Of a stretch of DNA of 64,000 nt, positions 40,543-49,733 are shown in pieces. The DNA is from JAKVBH01 sp049800955 (GTDB taxonomy: Bacteria; Pseudomonadota; Alphaproteobacteria; Rhodobacterales; Rhodobacteraceae), in the NCBI RefSeq assembly GCF_049800955.1, contig NZ_JBNAGA010000001.1:2046001-2110000 (forward strand), written 5' to 3'. The notes under the pieces were generated by a model. That model had not been told where the DNA came from and did no database searches. It saw nothing but the letters and a program-made list of their open reading frames with translations. Every line of letters begins with the position of its first letter. The first letter of the stretch is position 1. A program made the translations under genes and the position numbers.

Positions 40543-42453
40543 CTACGCAGCCTTTGGCAAGGGCGCGGGCCAGCGAAAGGCCGCAATCAGGATCACAGCG
40601 GCGATGATCGAAGCCGTCCAGCCCGGCAAGAGCGCCAGCACCGCCACCGCGATCCACAAAAGCGCCGAGGCATATCGCAACACAGCCACTTGCTGGTTGG
40701 CCGAGAGCGCGGCAACGGAGATGACAAAGACGATCCCGGAGAAGGCCGCATGCGCAATGGCCTCCGGGCCGCCCTGCAACAGCAACCCGGGATAGGCGAT
40801 GAAGAGCATCGGTAGCGCATAGCCCACGCCGCCCAGGCGCAACGTGTCCCGCGCGACACGGGTCCATGGCGCCTGTGCAATTGTAGATGACACGAACACC
40901 GCCACACACACTGGCGGCGTGATCACCGACAGAGCCGCGTAGTAGAGCACGAACAGGTGCACCATCACCGGATCCAACCCCTGCTGAATCAATACCGGCG
41001 CAAAAACCGCTGCCACCAGCACATAGGCTGCCGACGTCGGCAGCCCCATGCCAGCAATCAGACAAACCACCGCCATGATACTGGCAATGGCCCAGATATT
41101 GCCCCCGGCCACGCCGATGATCTGCGATGTCACCGCGATCCCGACCCCGGTCAGATTGACCATGGCCACAAAGACCTGCGCCGCAACCAGCAGGATGCCG
41201 ACGATCACCACGCCTTTGCCCCCGTCGCGGAACGCGCGCAGGAGCGTCCTTGCAATGTCGGACCACGTGCCGCCGCTGGCAAGCGTACCGACGCTGTAGG
41301 CCACGATGATCCCGATCATGCCGAAACAGGCGGTCAGCTGGATCGAGTTGCCGTTCCAGATGCCCCAAGCCAGCCCCGCGATCCCCGCAAGGATCGGGGC
41401 CAGACGCTGCCAATTGAGGGCGGCTTTCCAATCGGGCAGATCGGTCGCATCCACCTGGCCAAGGCTGGTGCGCTTGGCGATCAGGTGGATCGTGGTGAAC
41501 ACACCGAGGTAGAACAAAAACGCGGGCATGAAGGCCACGGCCGCAATGGTCCAGTAATTGACACCCACCAGTTCCGCCATGACAAACGCCGCCGTGCCCA
41601 TGATCGGCGGGGCCAACTGCCCCCCGGTGGAGGCCACAGCCTCAACCCCGCCTGCAAAGGGCGCGGGGTAGCGCAAGCGCTTCATGAGCGGGATGGTGAA
41701 ATTGCCCGTCGTTGCGATATTGGCCACCGAGGAGCCGGAGATCGAGCCGAAGAGGCCGCTGGCAATGGTGGCGATCTTTGCGGCACCTCCGGGGCTGGCC
41801 CCGCCCGCTCTGGCGGAGAGATCAAAGAAGGTCTGCCCTGCCCCGGTGTGCAAAAGCAATGCGCCAAAGAGGATAAAGGCCGCGAGCGTCGTCGAGGCAA
41901 TCGAGACCAACATGCCCCAAAGGCCCCGGTCAGACAGGAAGATCACCTCGGTGATGTAATAGATATCAAAGCCACGATGCCCTAAGGCCCCCGGTATCGC
42001 ATCGCCGAAAAAGGCATAGGCCACCATACCGCCCACGATAATCGGAAAGACGAGCGAAGCCGTGCGCCGCGCCAGCTCCAGAATGACGATCAGCGTGCCA
42101 AAGCCCAGCCAGGCATCAACGGGTTCTGCAAAAGGCAGATCGACCATGATGCGCTCGAAATTGGCGACCACATAGACCGCCGATGCAATGACCCATCCGG
42201 CCATGGCAAGATCGACCACGATGCCCAGAGCCCGCCAGCGTTTGCCCTGCCCCGTCGGATAAAGCAGCACCGCCATGATGACGATCAGCCCGACAAAGGA
42301 CGCCCGCTGGATGAGCGTTTCAAAGGCGCCGAAGAAAGACGTGTAGAAGACAAAAAGGCCAATGCCCACGGCAATGGCCTCCGCCGCGCGCATGCGCAGC
42401 GACGTGTCTGTCTCGCCTGTTGTCACATCTGGATCAATGTCCTGCGTCGCCAT
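40543..42453 (-). CDS. TRAP transporter permease, fused DctQ-DctM type
   Basis: Large membrane permease of 636 residues. An N-terminal four-helix DctQ-like part (about 20-165) is fused to a DctM-like part. DctM signatures include GALLLHTGAGQTFFDLSARAGG near 218, IASGLFGSISGSSVANIATTGNFTIPLM near 250 and VEAVASTGGQLAPPIMGTAAFVMAE near 283. Fused permeases work with TAXI-type binding proteins to import organic acids or other solutes driven by a Na+ gradient. The ATG at 42453 follows GAGGGGGG. It lies 67 bp after the TAXI gene. Confidence 0.93.
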   Translation of the reverse strand: MATQDIDPDVTTGETDTSLRMRAAEAIAVGIGLFVFYTSFFGAFETLIQRASFVGLIVIMAVLLYPTGQGKRWRALGIVVDLAMAGWVIASAVYVVANFERIMVDLPFAEPVDAWLGFGTLIVILELARRTASLVFPIIVGGMVAYAFFGDAIPGALGHRGFDIYYITEVIFLSDRGLWGMLVSIASTTLAAFILFGALLLHTGAGQTFFDLSARAGGASPGGAAKIATIASGLFGSISGSSVANIATTGNFTIPLMKRLRYPAPFAGGVEAVASTGGQLAPPIMGTAAFVMAELVGVNYWTIAAVAFMPAFLFYLGVFTTIHLIAKRTSLGQVDATDLPDWKAALNWQRLAPILAGIAGLAWGIWNGNSIQLTACFGMIGIIVAYSVGTLASGGTWSDIARTLLRAFRDGGKGVVIVGILLVAAQVFVAMVNLTGVGIAVTSQIIGVAGGNIWAIASIMAVVCLIAGMGLPTSAAYVLVAAVFAPVLIQQGLDPVMVHLFVLYYAALSVITPPVCVAVFVSSTIAQAPWTRVARDTLRLGGVGYALPMLFIAYPGLLLQGGPEAIAHAAFSGIVFVISVAALSANQQVAVLRYASALLWIAVAVLALLPGWTASIIAAVILIAAFRWPAPLPKAA

Positions 42454-42520
42454 GTGGCCCCCCTCGCATGACAAGACCCGCGCACCATGTGCGCGCAGGT
42501 CTCGCATTTGTCAGTGTGGT

Positions 42521-43486
42521 TCAGGAGCCGGGACGCAGGCGGTCGGGAACGTCATAGCCGTTCTCTTCAAACCAGCGGATGGCGCCGGGATGCAGCGGCG
42601 AGGTCGCATAAGCCAGCGTCAACTCTGCCAGATTTGCCCCCTCAATGGCCGGAAACGCCGTGACCTGTTCGACATCATCCTCCATCACAGCCTTGACCAT
42701 GTCATAGGCCAGCTCCTCAGGCATATCGGGCCGTGCAGAAACGCCGATCATGAAGCCCCATGTCTGATAAGGCCCGGTGTTTTCCATCTCACCGCCCGGC
42801 ATATCGACGATGGACAGTTCCGGCAGCTGCTCGCGGATCATGGCGATCTTGTCTTCCGGAACAGGCAGGACCTGCACAGGCGTGAAGGTCGCGATATCGG
42901 TGGTCAGCGCGTCAAACCGCGTGCCCACGGCGGACTTGATGAAGCCGATGGCACGATTGTCCTTGATGGCCGCCGCAAGTTCGCCATTCGATCCGCGCAC
43001 CCATTCCGGCTCCACGCCAAAGAGCGACAGCACCTCCTGACTGGTGGCCTCTGTCGAGCTGCCGCGCTGGCCCGGGCCGAAGCGTGTGCCTGCGAGATCC
43101 GCAATGCTGTTCACGCCCGCATCCTGACGCACGATGACGTTTTGCGGGGCAAGGCTATAGGCCCACAGCAGGGGTGAATCGATCTTCTGGCCATCAAATG
43201 TCTTGATGCCGTTGTTGGCGTGGAACAAGGCCGATGTCGTGATCAGACCCACATCCAGCTGCCCCCGCGCCATACGCTTGAGGTTGTCGACCGTGGCCCC
43301 GGTCTCGACGACGCTGGCCTGATATTTGTCCGGATAGGTCTCGTTGATGATTTTGGCGAGCGACGCAAAATAGGCGTAATGTGACGATTGCGCATTGGTT
43401 GCGCCAAGTGCGAGACGCTCTTGTGACATGGCCGGTGTCGCGAAGGCCAATGCGGCCACAGCGACAATCTTCGTAAATGTCTTCAT
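42521..43486 (-). CDS. TRAP transporter substrate-binding protein, TAXI family
   Basis: Periplasmic solute receptor of 321 residues with a signal peptide (MKTFTKIVAVAALAFATPAMS). The body has LALGATNAQSSHYAYFASLAKIIN near 26, the GATVDNLKRMARGQLDVGLI motif near 65, FGPGQRGSSTEATSQEVLSLFG near 133 and a C-terminal HPGAIRWFEENG. TAXI receptors bind glutamate, 2-oxoglutarate or other small anions; the ligand here is unknown. It is transcribed with the fused permease. A 285-bp divergent promoter region separates it from the next gene. Confidence 0.92.
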   Translation of the reverse strand: MKTFTKIVAVAALAFATPAMSQERLALGATNAQSSHYAYFASLAKIINETYPDKYQASVVETGATVDNLKRMARGQLDVGLITTSALFHANNGIKTFDGQKIDSPLLWAYSLAPQNVIVRQDAGVNSIADLAGTRFGPGQRGSSTEATSQEVLSLFGVEPEWVRGSNGELAAAIKDNRAIGFIKSAVGTRFDALTTDIATFTPVQVLPVPEDKIAMIREQLPELSIVDMPGGEMENTGPYQTWGFMIGVSARPDMPEELAYDMVKAVMEDDVEQVTAFPAIEGANLAELTLAYATSPLHPGAIRWFEENGYDVPDRLRPGS

Positions 43487-43771
43487 TGCTTCCTCCCAAG
43501 GTTGAGCCCGCAGTGTAGAGCGCGCGCAATTATGAATGCAATTTCATTTGGCCCATTCTTTTCAATCACTTGATGAAAAATGCACCTCCAAGTTTTGGCG
43601 TCGAACCGACGCACGCGCGCCCTTTGCAGGTCGCCGGATCACGGTAAACCCTAGGGGGCGAGGCAAGAGCACTGCCGTCTTCTGTTGACCAATGCGCCCA
43701 CGCAGACCACGCTCAGATCCGCGCACCACACAGGCGTCAGAAAGTACACACAAACGCGCAGGAGAGACGAG

Positions 43772-44842
43772 ATGCTCAGGCGACGTCTTCTGAAAACCGC
43801 GGGATCATTCGGAGCCCTCAGCGTGACAGCACCCCGCGCGCCTTTGGCCGCCTCAGGCTTCTACGTCCCTGCCGAAGAAGCCCCCCACACACAGACCTTC
43901 ATGCAATGGCCGGTTCATCGCCGCGTCTACCCCGATCCCGTGTTTCTGGAGATGACGCAGCGGGCCATTGCAGACATCGCCAACACCATCGCCGCCTTTG
44001 AGCCTGTGACAATGCTGGCAGCGAAAGAGTATCATCGGCGCGCCCGCAAAATGCTGTCGGATGACGTAACGCTGTGGGATATTCCCACCGAAGACCTGTG
44101 GTGTCGCGATGCAGGGCCGATCTTCGTGATCGACGGCGCGGGCAGTCTCGCCATCCGTCACATCCGGTTCAACGGCTGGGGCCGCAAGCAGGTTCATCGG
44201 CGCGACGCTCAGATCGCCCAGCGCGTGGCCCAACGCTTGGGGCTGGAGCTTCTGCCGTCGGGTCTGGTGGGGGAAGCGGGCGGTGTCGAACAGGATGGCC
44301 ACGGCCTGCTCATGGCGCACGCAAGCTCCTGGGTGAATGACAATCGCAACCCCGGCCTCTCGCGCGCCAAAATCGAAGACCGTCTTTTGACCGCCTATGG
44401 CGCCCGGCGGATGATCTGGTCTGAGGGCGTCTGGGGCGAGGACATTACCGATTACCACATCGACAGCCTCGCGCGATTTACCGGTCCGAGGCAGGTTCTG
44501 ATCAATCTGCCCGAGCGGCCCGATCCGATAGATCCGTTCCACGCCGCCGCCATCCAAACCCATGACAGGCTGGTGGCAGAAGGTCTGGACGTCGAGGTCA
44601 TCACCGAACCTGAGCGCCCGCGCGTGCGCACCCCTGATTTCGTGGCCTCATACGCCAATTACTACGTCTGCAATGGCGCTGTGATCGCGGCCCAGTTTGG
44701 TGATGACCGGACCGACGCCATCGCGCGCAACGCGCTCGCGCGGCACTATCCGGGACGTGAGATCATTCTTCTCAATGTCGATCCCCTGGGCGAGATGGGC
44801 GGCGGGATCCACTGCGCGACACAGCAAATGCCCGCGCCTTGA
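43772..44842 (+). CDS. Agmatine deiminase / peptidyl-arginine deiminase family protein, exported
   Basis: Guanidino-modifying enzyme fold (PF04371 type) of 356 residues. Catalytic motifs are intact: EDLWCRDAGPIFVID near 108, DGHG and WGEDITDYHIDSLARF near 230, and the nucleophilic Cys in GGGIHCATQQ near 349. The protein starts with a twin-arginine-like leader (MLRRRLLKTAGSFGALS), which most cytoplasmic agmatine deiminases lack, so Tat export is predicted. The ATG at 43772 follows CAGGAGAG. It may release ammonia from agmatine or arginine derivatives in the periplasm. Confidence 0.85.
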   Translation: MLRRRLLKTAGSFGALSVTAPRAPLAASGFYVPAEEAPHTQTFMQWPVHRRVYPDPVFLEMTQRAIADIANTIAAFEPVTMLAAKEYHRRARKMLSDDVTLWDIPTEDLWCRDAGPIFVIDGAGSLAIRHIRFNGWGRKQVHRRDAQIAQRVAQRLGLELLPSGLVGEAGGVEQDGHGLLMAHASSWVNDNRNPGLSRAKIEDRLLTAYGARRMIWSEGVWGEDITDYHIDSLARFTGPRQVLINLPERPDPIDPFHAAAIQTHDRLVAEGLDVEVITEPERPRVRTPDFVASYANYYVCNGAVIAAQFGDDRTDAIARNALARHYPGREIILLNVDPLGEMGGGIHCATQQMPAP

Positions 44843-44886
44843 GCCGCCTTTCGCTCAATACGACAGACCACGCTAGAGCATACGCT

Positions 44887-44918
44887 GCACTCTGGACACT
44901 TCTGTCTAGACAGAGTGC
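44887..44918. promoter_or_regulatory. Palindromic operator candidate upstream of the dimethylglycine dehydrogenase gene
   Basis: TCTGTCTAGACAGA (44901-44914) is a perfect 14-bp palindrome. It lies inside a larger inverted repeat, GCACTCTG (44887-44894) with CAGAGTGC (44911-44918). A second imperfect pair, TCTGGACA and TGTCTAGA, overlaps it. The site ends 42 bp before the start of the FAD/GcvT demethylase gene. The TetR-family gene of the same locus is the natural candidate to bind it, but this is inferred. Confidence 0.5.
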
Positions 44919-44960
44919 GAACGCGGCGCTAGCCTGCGCAAAAGGCCAAGGGAGAGCGCC

Positions 44961-47369
44961 ATGAAAAGTCATTATCGTGTGGTGGTTATCGGCGGCGGTG
45001 TCGTGGGCGCTTCGGTGCTTTATCACCTCGCCAAATTCGGCTGGAGCGATGTCTGCCTGATCGAGCGCAACATCCTGACGGCCGGCTCCTCCTGGCATGC
45101 TGCGGGCGGCATCCATGCGCTCAATGCCGATCCCAATATCGCCGCCCTTCAGGCCTATACAATCGATCTGCTCTCCGAGATCGAGAAGGAAAGCGGGCAG
45201 GACATCAACCTGCACATGACCGGCGGGCTGACCCTCGCGGGCACGCCCGACCGTTGGGAATGGCTGCAATCGGCCTACCGGACGTTTCAGTCCATCGGCA
45301 TCGAGGATTGCCGCCTTGTAACCCCGGAAGAGGCTGGCGCGCTTTGCCCCATCATGTCCACCGAGGGCATTCTGGGCGGCATGTGGGCCGACCGTGAAGG
45401 GTATATCGACACCACTGGCACGGTGCATGCCTACGCAGGCGCCGCCAAGAAGCGCGGCGCGGAGGTCATCGAGCACAACCGCGTTCTGGAACTGCACGAG
45501 GCCCCCGACGGCTGGCAGGTCGTGACCGAAAAAGGTACGATCACCTGCGAACACGTGGTCAATGCCGCGGGCCTCTGGGCCAAGCAGGTGGGCCGGATGG
45601 CAGGGATCGAACTGCCGGTCTCGCCGCTCAACCACCACTACCTCATCTCCGACACGATCCCCGAACTGGAAGCGCTTGATTTCGAAGTGCCCATGACGGT
45701 GGACCTCGAAGGTTTCACCTATATGCGGCAGGACCAAAAGGGCATCCTGCTGGGCATCTACGAGATCGATCACGAGCATTGGATGGTCGATGGCGCGCCC
45801 TGGGAATACGGCTTTGAGCTGCAACAGGAAGACCCCGACCGCATCGAGAAAGAGCTGATCCTGGGCTTCGAGCGGTATCCCGCGCTGCAAGAGGTCGGCG
45901 TCAAGACATGGGTCAACGGCGCCTTCACCTTCTCGCCCGATGGCAACCCGCTCGTGGGCCCGGTGCGCGGCAAGAAGAATTACTGGTGCGCCTGCGCGGT
46001 CATGGCGGGTTTCCTTCAGGGCGGCGGCGTCGGCAAATCGCTGGCCGAATGGATGATCCACGGCGAGCCGGAGGCCGATGTCTTCGGCATGGATGTGGCG
46101 CGCTACGGCGATTACGCCCAGAACAAGCGCTTCATCAAGGAGACCACAGGCCAGTTCTACTCGCGCCGCTTCGTGATGACCTATCCAAACGAGCAGCTAC
46201 CCGCGGGCAGGCCCCTCAAGATGTCGCCCGCCCATAGCGACATGAGCGCCGCGGGCTGCCGCTGGGGCGCGTCCTACGGGCTAGAGGTGCCGCTCTATTT
46301 CGCGCCCACCGAAGATTTCGTCGAAAAGCCCACGCTCAAGCGCTCCAACGCCCATGACATCGTGGCCGCGGAATGCAAAGCCGTGCGCGAGGCGGTGGGT
46401 CTGCTCGATATCTCGGGCTTCTCCCGCTTCGAGGTCAAGGGCCCGGGGGCAGAGGCCTGGCTCGATCACATCATGGCCTCCAAACTCCCCGGCCCCGGCC
46501 GCGCCCGCCTCGCGCCCATGCTGGCGCAAACAGGCAAACTAAAAGGCGACCTGACCGTCTTCAACTGGGGAGATGGCACATACTGGATCATGGGCAGCTA
46601 CTACCTGCGCGAATGGCACATGCGCTGGTTCCACGACCATAGGGGCGAGAATGTCGAGATCGCCGATCTCTCCGATGCCACCGTGGGCTTCTCGCTGGCC
46701 GGTCCCAACAGCCTCAAGGTCCTCGAGAAACTGACCGACGGGCCCATTGCCGATCTGCCCTTCATGGGCTGCGCCAGCTTCAATATCGGGCTCTATCATT
46801 GCAAAGTCGCGCGTATCTCGGTGGCTGGGGAACTGGGCTATGAAATCAATTGCGCGGCAGCTGAGCATATCGGCCTGCGCCGCGAATTGCTGGCGGCAGG
46901 CGCCGAGCTTGGCATCCGCGAATACGGCTTCAATGCACTCCTGTCGCTCCGGCTGGAGAAAAGCTTCGGCATCTGGTCGGCTGAGTTCACGCAGGGCTAC
47001 ACCCCCGGCGAGACCGGCATGGACCGCTGGATTGCCTGGGACAAGGGCGCTTTCATCGGCCGTGACGCAGCCATAGCCGAGCGCGACGGGGATGGCCCCG
47101 CCCAAAAGATCGTCACCTTGCAGATCGAGGCCGAGGGCGCCGATGCCAGCGGCTTTGAACCTGTTTGGCACAATGGCAAAAAAGTGGGCTTCGTGACATC
47201 TGGCGGCTACGGCCACACAACCGAGACCTCGCTGGCGATGGCCATGATTGACCGCGACGCCAGCGACATTGGCACGGAGCTGAGCGTGCATGTCGTGGGC
47301 GTCGAGCGGCAAGCCCAGGTCATTGCGCCCTCGCCCTATGATCCCAAAGGCACCGCCATGCGCGGCTGA
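44961..47369 (+). CDS. Dimethylglycine dehydrogenase-like flavoprotein with GcvT domain
   Basis: Two-part demethylase of 802 residues. The N-terminal DAO-type FAD domain begins RVVVIGGGVVGASVLYHLAKFGW, with SSWHAAGGIHAL near 44 at the flavin-attachment region. It continues to about 370. A GcvT-like folate-binding domain (about 430-700; DISGFSRFEVKGPGAEAWLDHI, GELGYEINCAAAE) and a GcvT C-terminal barrel (about 710-800) follow. Such proteins oxidise dimethylglycine or sarcosine and pass the methyl carbon to tetrahydrofolate. AAGGGAGAG precedes the ATG. It is the first gene of the methylated-glycine module. Confidence 0.88.
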   Translation: MKSHYRVVVIGGGVVGASVLYHLAKFGWSDVCLIERNILTAGSSWHAAGGIHALNADPNIAALQAYTIDLLSEIEKESGQDINLHMTGGLTLAGTPDRWEWLQSAYRTFQSIGIEDCRLVTPEEAGALCPIMSTEGILGGMWADREGYIDTTGTVHAYAGAAKKRGAEVIEHNRVLELHEAPDGWQVVTEKGTITCEHVVNAAGLWAKQVGRMAGIELPVSPLNHHYLISDTIPELEALDFEVPMTVDLEGFTYMRQDQKGILLGIYEIDHEHWMVDGAPWEYGFELQQEDPDRIEKELILGFERYPALQEVGVKTWVNGAFTFSPDGNPLVGPVRGKKNYWCACAVMAGFLQGGGVGKSLAEWMIHGEPEADVFGMDVARYGDYAQNKRFIKETTGQFYSRRFVMTYPNEQLPAGRPLKMSPAHSDMSAAGCRWGASYGLEVPLYFAPTEDFVEKPTLKRSNAHDIVAAECKAVREAVGLLDISGFSRFEVKGPGAEAWLDHIMASKLPGPGRARLAPMLAQTGKLKGDLTVFNWGDGTYWIMGSYYLREWHMRWFHDHRGENVEIADLSDATVGFSLAGPNSLKVLEKLTDGPIADLPFMGCASFNIGLYHCKVARISVAGELGYEINCAAAEHIGLRRELLAAGAELGIREYGFNALLSLRLEKSFGIWSAEFTQGYTPGETGMDRWIAWDKGAFIGRDAAIAERDGDGPAQKIVTLQIEAEGADASGFEPVWHNGKKVGFVTSGGYGHTTETSLAMAMIDRDASDIGTELSVHVVGVERQAQVIAPSPYDPKGTAMRG

Positions 47370-47447
47370 CACCAACGCCACTCCCGGCAGCGCCCCTGCC
47401 CCCCCCTTGAACCCCCGTCTTCTTCTGGCTGAAAATACGCCGGGGGT

Positions 47448-47466
47448 CTGGGGGCAGAGCCCCCAG
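47448..47466. repeat. GC hairpin of a probable dispersed intergenic element
   Basis: CTGGGGGC (47448-47455) pairs perfectly with GCCCCCAG (47459-47466) around AGA. It is embedded in a distinctive 47400-47510 stretch with AAAATACGCCGGGGGTC before it and CCGGTCGGACCGG plus CCGGTTCGAAACCC after it. From memory, similar strings recur between genes in many Rhodobacterales genomes, suggesting a REP-like element. No second copy was noticed in this window. It separates the demethylase from the MttB-family gene. Confidence 0.5.
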
Positions 47467-47519
47467 CCGGTCGGACCGGCGCAAGCCGGTTCGAAACCCA
47501 TCTTTACAAAGGACAGCCC

Positions 47520-49031
47520 ATGGCCCGGCGCGCACGCAAAACCTCCAACGCGCCCAAGCGCGAGACCAACTACCGCCAATTGCGCAATCCCTTCCCGCTG
47601 ATGTCCGTCTTCTCCGAGGACGAGGCGCAGAACATGCACGAGACCGCGCTGCGGATGCTCGAAGAGCTGGGCCTCTCCGTGTTGCTGCCCGAGGCGCGCA
47701 AGATCTACACTGAAGCCGGCGCACGGGTGGAGGGTGAGATGGTCTATCTGGGCCGCGAGATCATTTCTGCGGCCCTGAAAACCGCGCCGCGCTCCATCCA
47801 TTGTCAGGCGGGCACGCCCACGCACGACGTGACGCTGGAACTCGGCGCGCTTGCCTTCCAGCCCGGCGCAGGTGCGCCCCATGCCACCGATCTCAAACGC
47901 GGCCGCCGCCCCGGCACGGCCCGCGATTTTGAGGAATACACCCGCATCGCGCATCATTATGACGTCTTCCAGATGATGTCGCCCTCGGTCGAGCCGCAAG
48001 ATGTCCCCACCCATCTGCGCCATTATTTCACCACGCAGACCCAGATGGAAATGACGGATAAATTCCCCTTCCTCTTCGCCCGGGGCACGCCGCAGACGCA
48101 GGACAATTTCGAAATGATCCGCCTCGCGCGCGGCCTCTCGGAAGAGGATTTTCAATCCGGCGTGCATGCCTACACGATCATCAACACCAACAGTCCCCGC
48201 ACGCTTGATGTGCCCATGGCCCAGGGCCTGATCGACTTCGCGCGCGCGGGCCAGCTTTCCATCGTGACCCCCTTCACGCTCATGGGGGCCATGGCGCCCA
48301 TCACCGTCGCAGGCGCCATCACCCTGAGCCACGCTGAATGCCTCGCTGCCATCACCCTGACCCAGCTTGCCCGCCCCGGCGCACCGGTCTGCTACGGCAC
48401 GTTCACTTCCAATGTGGATATGAAATCCGGCGCTCCGGCTTTCGGCACGCCCACCCACTTTCAGGCCTCGCTCGCCGCAGGCCAGATGGCGCGCCTGCTG
48501 GGCCTGCCCTGGCGCTCGGCGGCGGGCTCGGCCTCCAACACCAACGATGTGCAGGCCGCCAATGAAAACCAGCTGGGGCTCTGGGGCTGCCTGCTTTCGG
48601 GCGCGACCGTGATCATTCACTCCGCCGGATGGCTCGAAGGCGGGCTAACGGTCAGCTATGAGAAGATCGTGACGGACGTCGAAGTGCTCAACATGGTGGC
48701 CGAGCTCTGCGCGGGCCGCAAGGCGGGGGCCGATGAGATCGGGTTTGCCAATGCGCTCTCCCATGTGGCGCCCTCGGGCCATTTCTTTGCCGCGCCCCAG
48801 ACCATGGAGCGCTACAGCACGGAGTTTTATGAGCCCATCGTGCACGATTACGCCAATTTCGGCACCTGGTCCGAGCGCGGCGGGCGCTCTGCCACGGAGC
48901 GGGCCACCGATGTCTGGGAGGCCATTCTGGCCCAGCCCCCGATCAGCGCCATTGATCCTGAGCGCCGCGAGGCCCTGCGCGCCTTTATCGAGCGGCGCCG
49001 TGCGGACGGCGGCGCTCCGCCCGAAAGTTGA
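47520..49031 (+). CDS. Trimethylamine methyltransferase (MttB) family protein, non-pyrrolysine
   Basis: MttB-superfamily TIM barrel of 503 residues. The frame is continuous with no in-frame TAG, so this is a non-pyrrolysine member. Typical stretches are NMHETALRMLEELGLSVLLPEAR near 40, SVEPQDVPTHLRHYFTTQTQM near 156 and NAYRSAAGSAS-type SAAGSASNTNDVQAANENQLG near 340. Anaerobic relatives demethylate glycine betaine or carnitine with a corrinoid partner. No corrinoid protein is encoded here. It lies between the FAD/GcvT demethylase and soxBDAG, so a betaine-related substrate is likely. Confidence 0.85.
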   Translation: MARRARKTSNAPKRETNYRQLRNPFPLMSVFSEDEAQNMHETALRMLEELGLSVLLPEARKIYTEAGARVEGEMVYLGREIISAALKTAPRSIHCQAGTPTHDVTLELGALAFQPGAGAPHATDLKRGRRPGTARDFEEYTRIAHHYDVFQMMSPSVEPQDVPTHLRHYFTTQTQMEMTDKFPFLFARGTPQTQDNFEMIRLARGLSEEDFQSGVHAYTIINTNSPRTLDVPMAQGLIDFARAGQLSIVTPFTLMGAMAPITVAGAITLSHAECLAAITLTQLARPGAPVCYGTFTSNVDMKSGAPAFGTPTHFQASLAAGQMARLLGLPWRSAAGSASNTNDVQAANENQLGLWGCLLSGATVIIHSAGWLEGGLTVSYEKIVTDVEVLNMVAELCAGRKAGADEIGFANALSHVAPSGHFFAAPQTMERYSTEFYEPIVHDYANFGTWSERGGRSATERATDVWEAILAQPPISAIDPERREALRAFIERRRADGGAPPES

Positions 49032-49063
49032 CACCCTGCGAAACCCCGTGAGACGATTTTCCC

Positions 49064-49729
49064 ATGTCTGATGCCCCCCTCCTGCACCGCGACGATCCCT
49101 CCCGCGCCCCTCTCGCGGGCCACACCAAGGTCACGCGCGAGGATTGGCTTGCCATGGCGCGCGATACGCTGGTGCATGACGGCGCAGATCAGGTCAAAAT
49201 CCTGACGCTGGCCCAGCGCATGGGCGTCTCCCGCTCAAGCTTCTACTGGTATTTCCGCAACCGGACGGACCTGCTGCACGCTCTTCTCGACGAATGGGAG
49301 GCCCGCAACACCGCGCGCATCACCGCCCATTGCGCCCGCCCGGCTGCGACGATCACCGAGGCCGTCTGCAATTTTTTCCGCTGTTTCGTTGATCCCGCAA
49401 GCTTCGATCAGGGGCTCGATTTTGCCGTGCGGGAATGGACCCGACGCGATGAGGCGCTGCGCGCCCGTGTCGATGCCGCCGATGCCGCAAGGATCAAGGC
49501 CGTCACGGAGATGTTCATCCGCCATGGCTATGATCCCGAGGAGGCCGACGCGCGCGCGCGGATCCTCTATTTCATGCAACTTGGCTATCATGCGCTCGAT
49601 GTGCGCGAACCTATGGATCTGCGCCTCTCGCGCGTGGGCCCCTACCTCAAGGGCTTCACAGGCCAGGAGCCCTGCGCGGATGCGCTGGCGGCCTTCATTG
49701 CCGATGTCTCACAAATGGAGGCGCGCTGA
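49064..49729 (+). CDS. TetR/AcrR-family transcriptional regulator
   Basis: One-component regulator of 221 residues. The N-terminal HTH (about 22-70) reads TREDWLAMARDTLVHDGADQVKILTLAQRMGVSRSSFYWYFRNRTDLLHALLDEW, a textbook TetR pattern with SSFYWYF as recognition helix; only its key parts are unusual in having WYW aromatic density. The helical C-terminal half is the ligand domain. It lies between mttB-like and soxB, four bases ahead of soxB, so it probably senses a methylated glycine derivative and controls this locus. Confidence 0.9.
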   Translation: MSDAPLLHRDDPSRAPLAGHTKVTREDWLAMARDTLVHDGADQVKILTLAQRMGVSRSSFYWYFRNRTDLLHALLDEWEARNTARITAHCARPAATITEAVCNFFRCFVDPASFDQGLDFAVREWTRRDEALRARVDAADAARIKAVTEMFIRHGYDPEEADARARILYFMQLGYHALDVREPMDLRLSRVGPYLKGFTGQEPCADALAAFIADVSQMEAR

Positions 49730-49733
49730 CCTG

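Noticed and set aside
43487..43771. Imperfect inverted repeat (TGCAATTTCAT / ATGAAAAATGCA) in the TRAP-deiminase divergent region
   Set aside because: The arms mismatch and differ in length, and AT-rich promoter DNA gives such pairs by chance; not strong enough to call an operator.
47480..47510. tRNA T-arm-like string GGTTCGAAACCC
   Set aside because: No acceptor stem, D-arm or anticodon arm can be drawn around it; it belongs to the GC-rich intergenic repeat.
46539..48620. Long minus-strand open frame opposite the dimethylglycine dehydrogenase-like and MttB-family genes
   Set aside because: It spans two recognisable plus-strand genes and their intergenic repeat, with no homology-like motifs and no ribosome-binding site.
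47520..49031. Possible pyrrolysine (in-frame TAG) in the MttB-family gene
   Set aside because: The frame is continuous to a normal TGA with a full-length product; no internal TAG is present.
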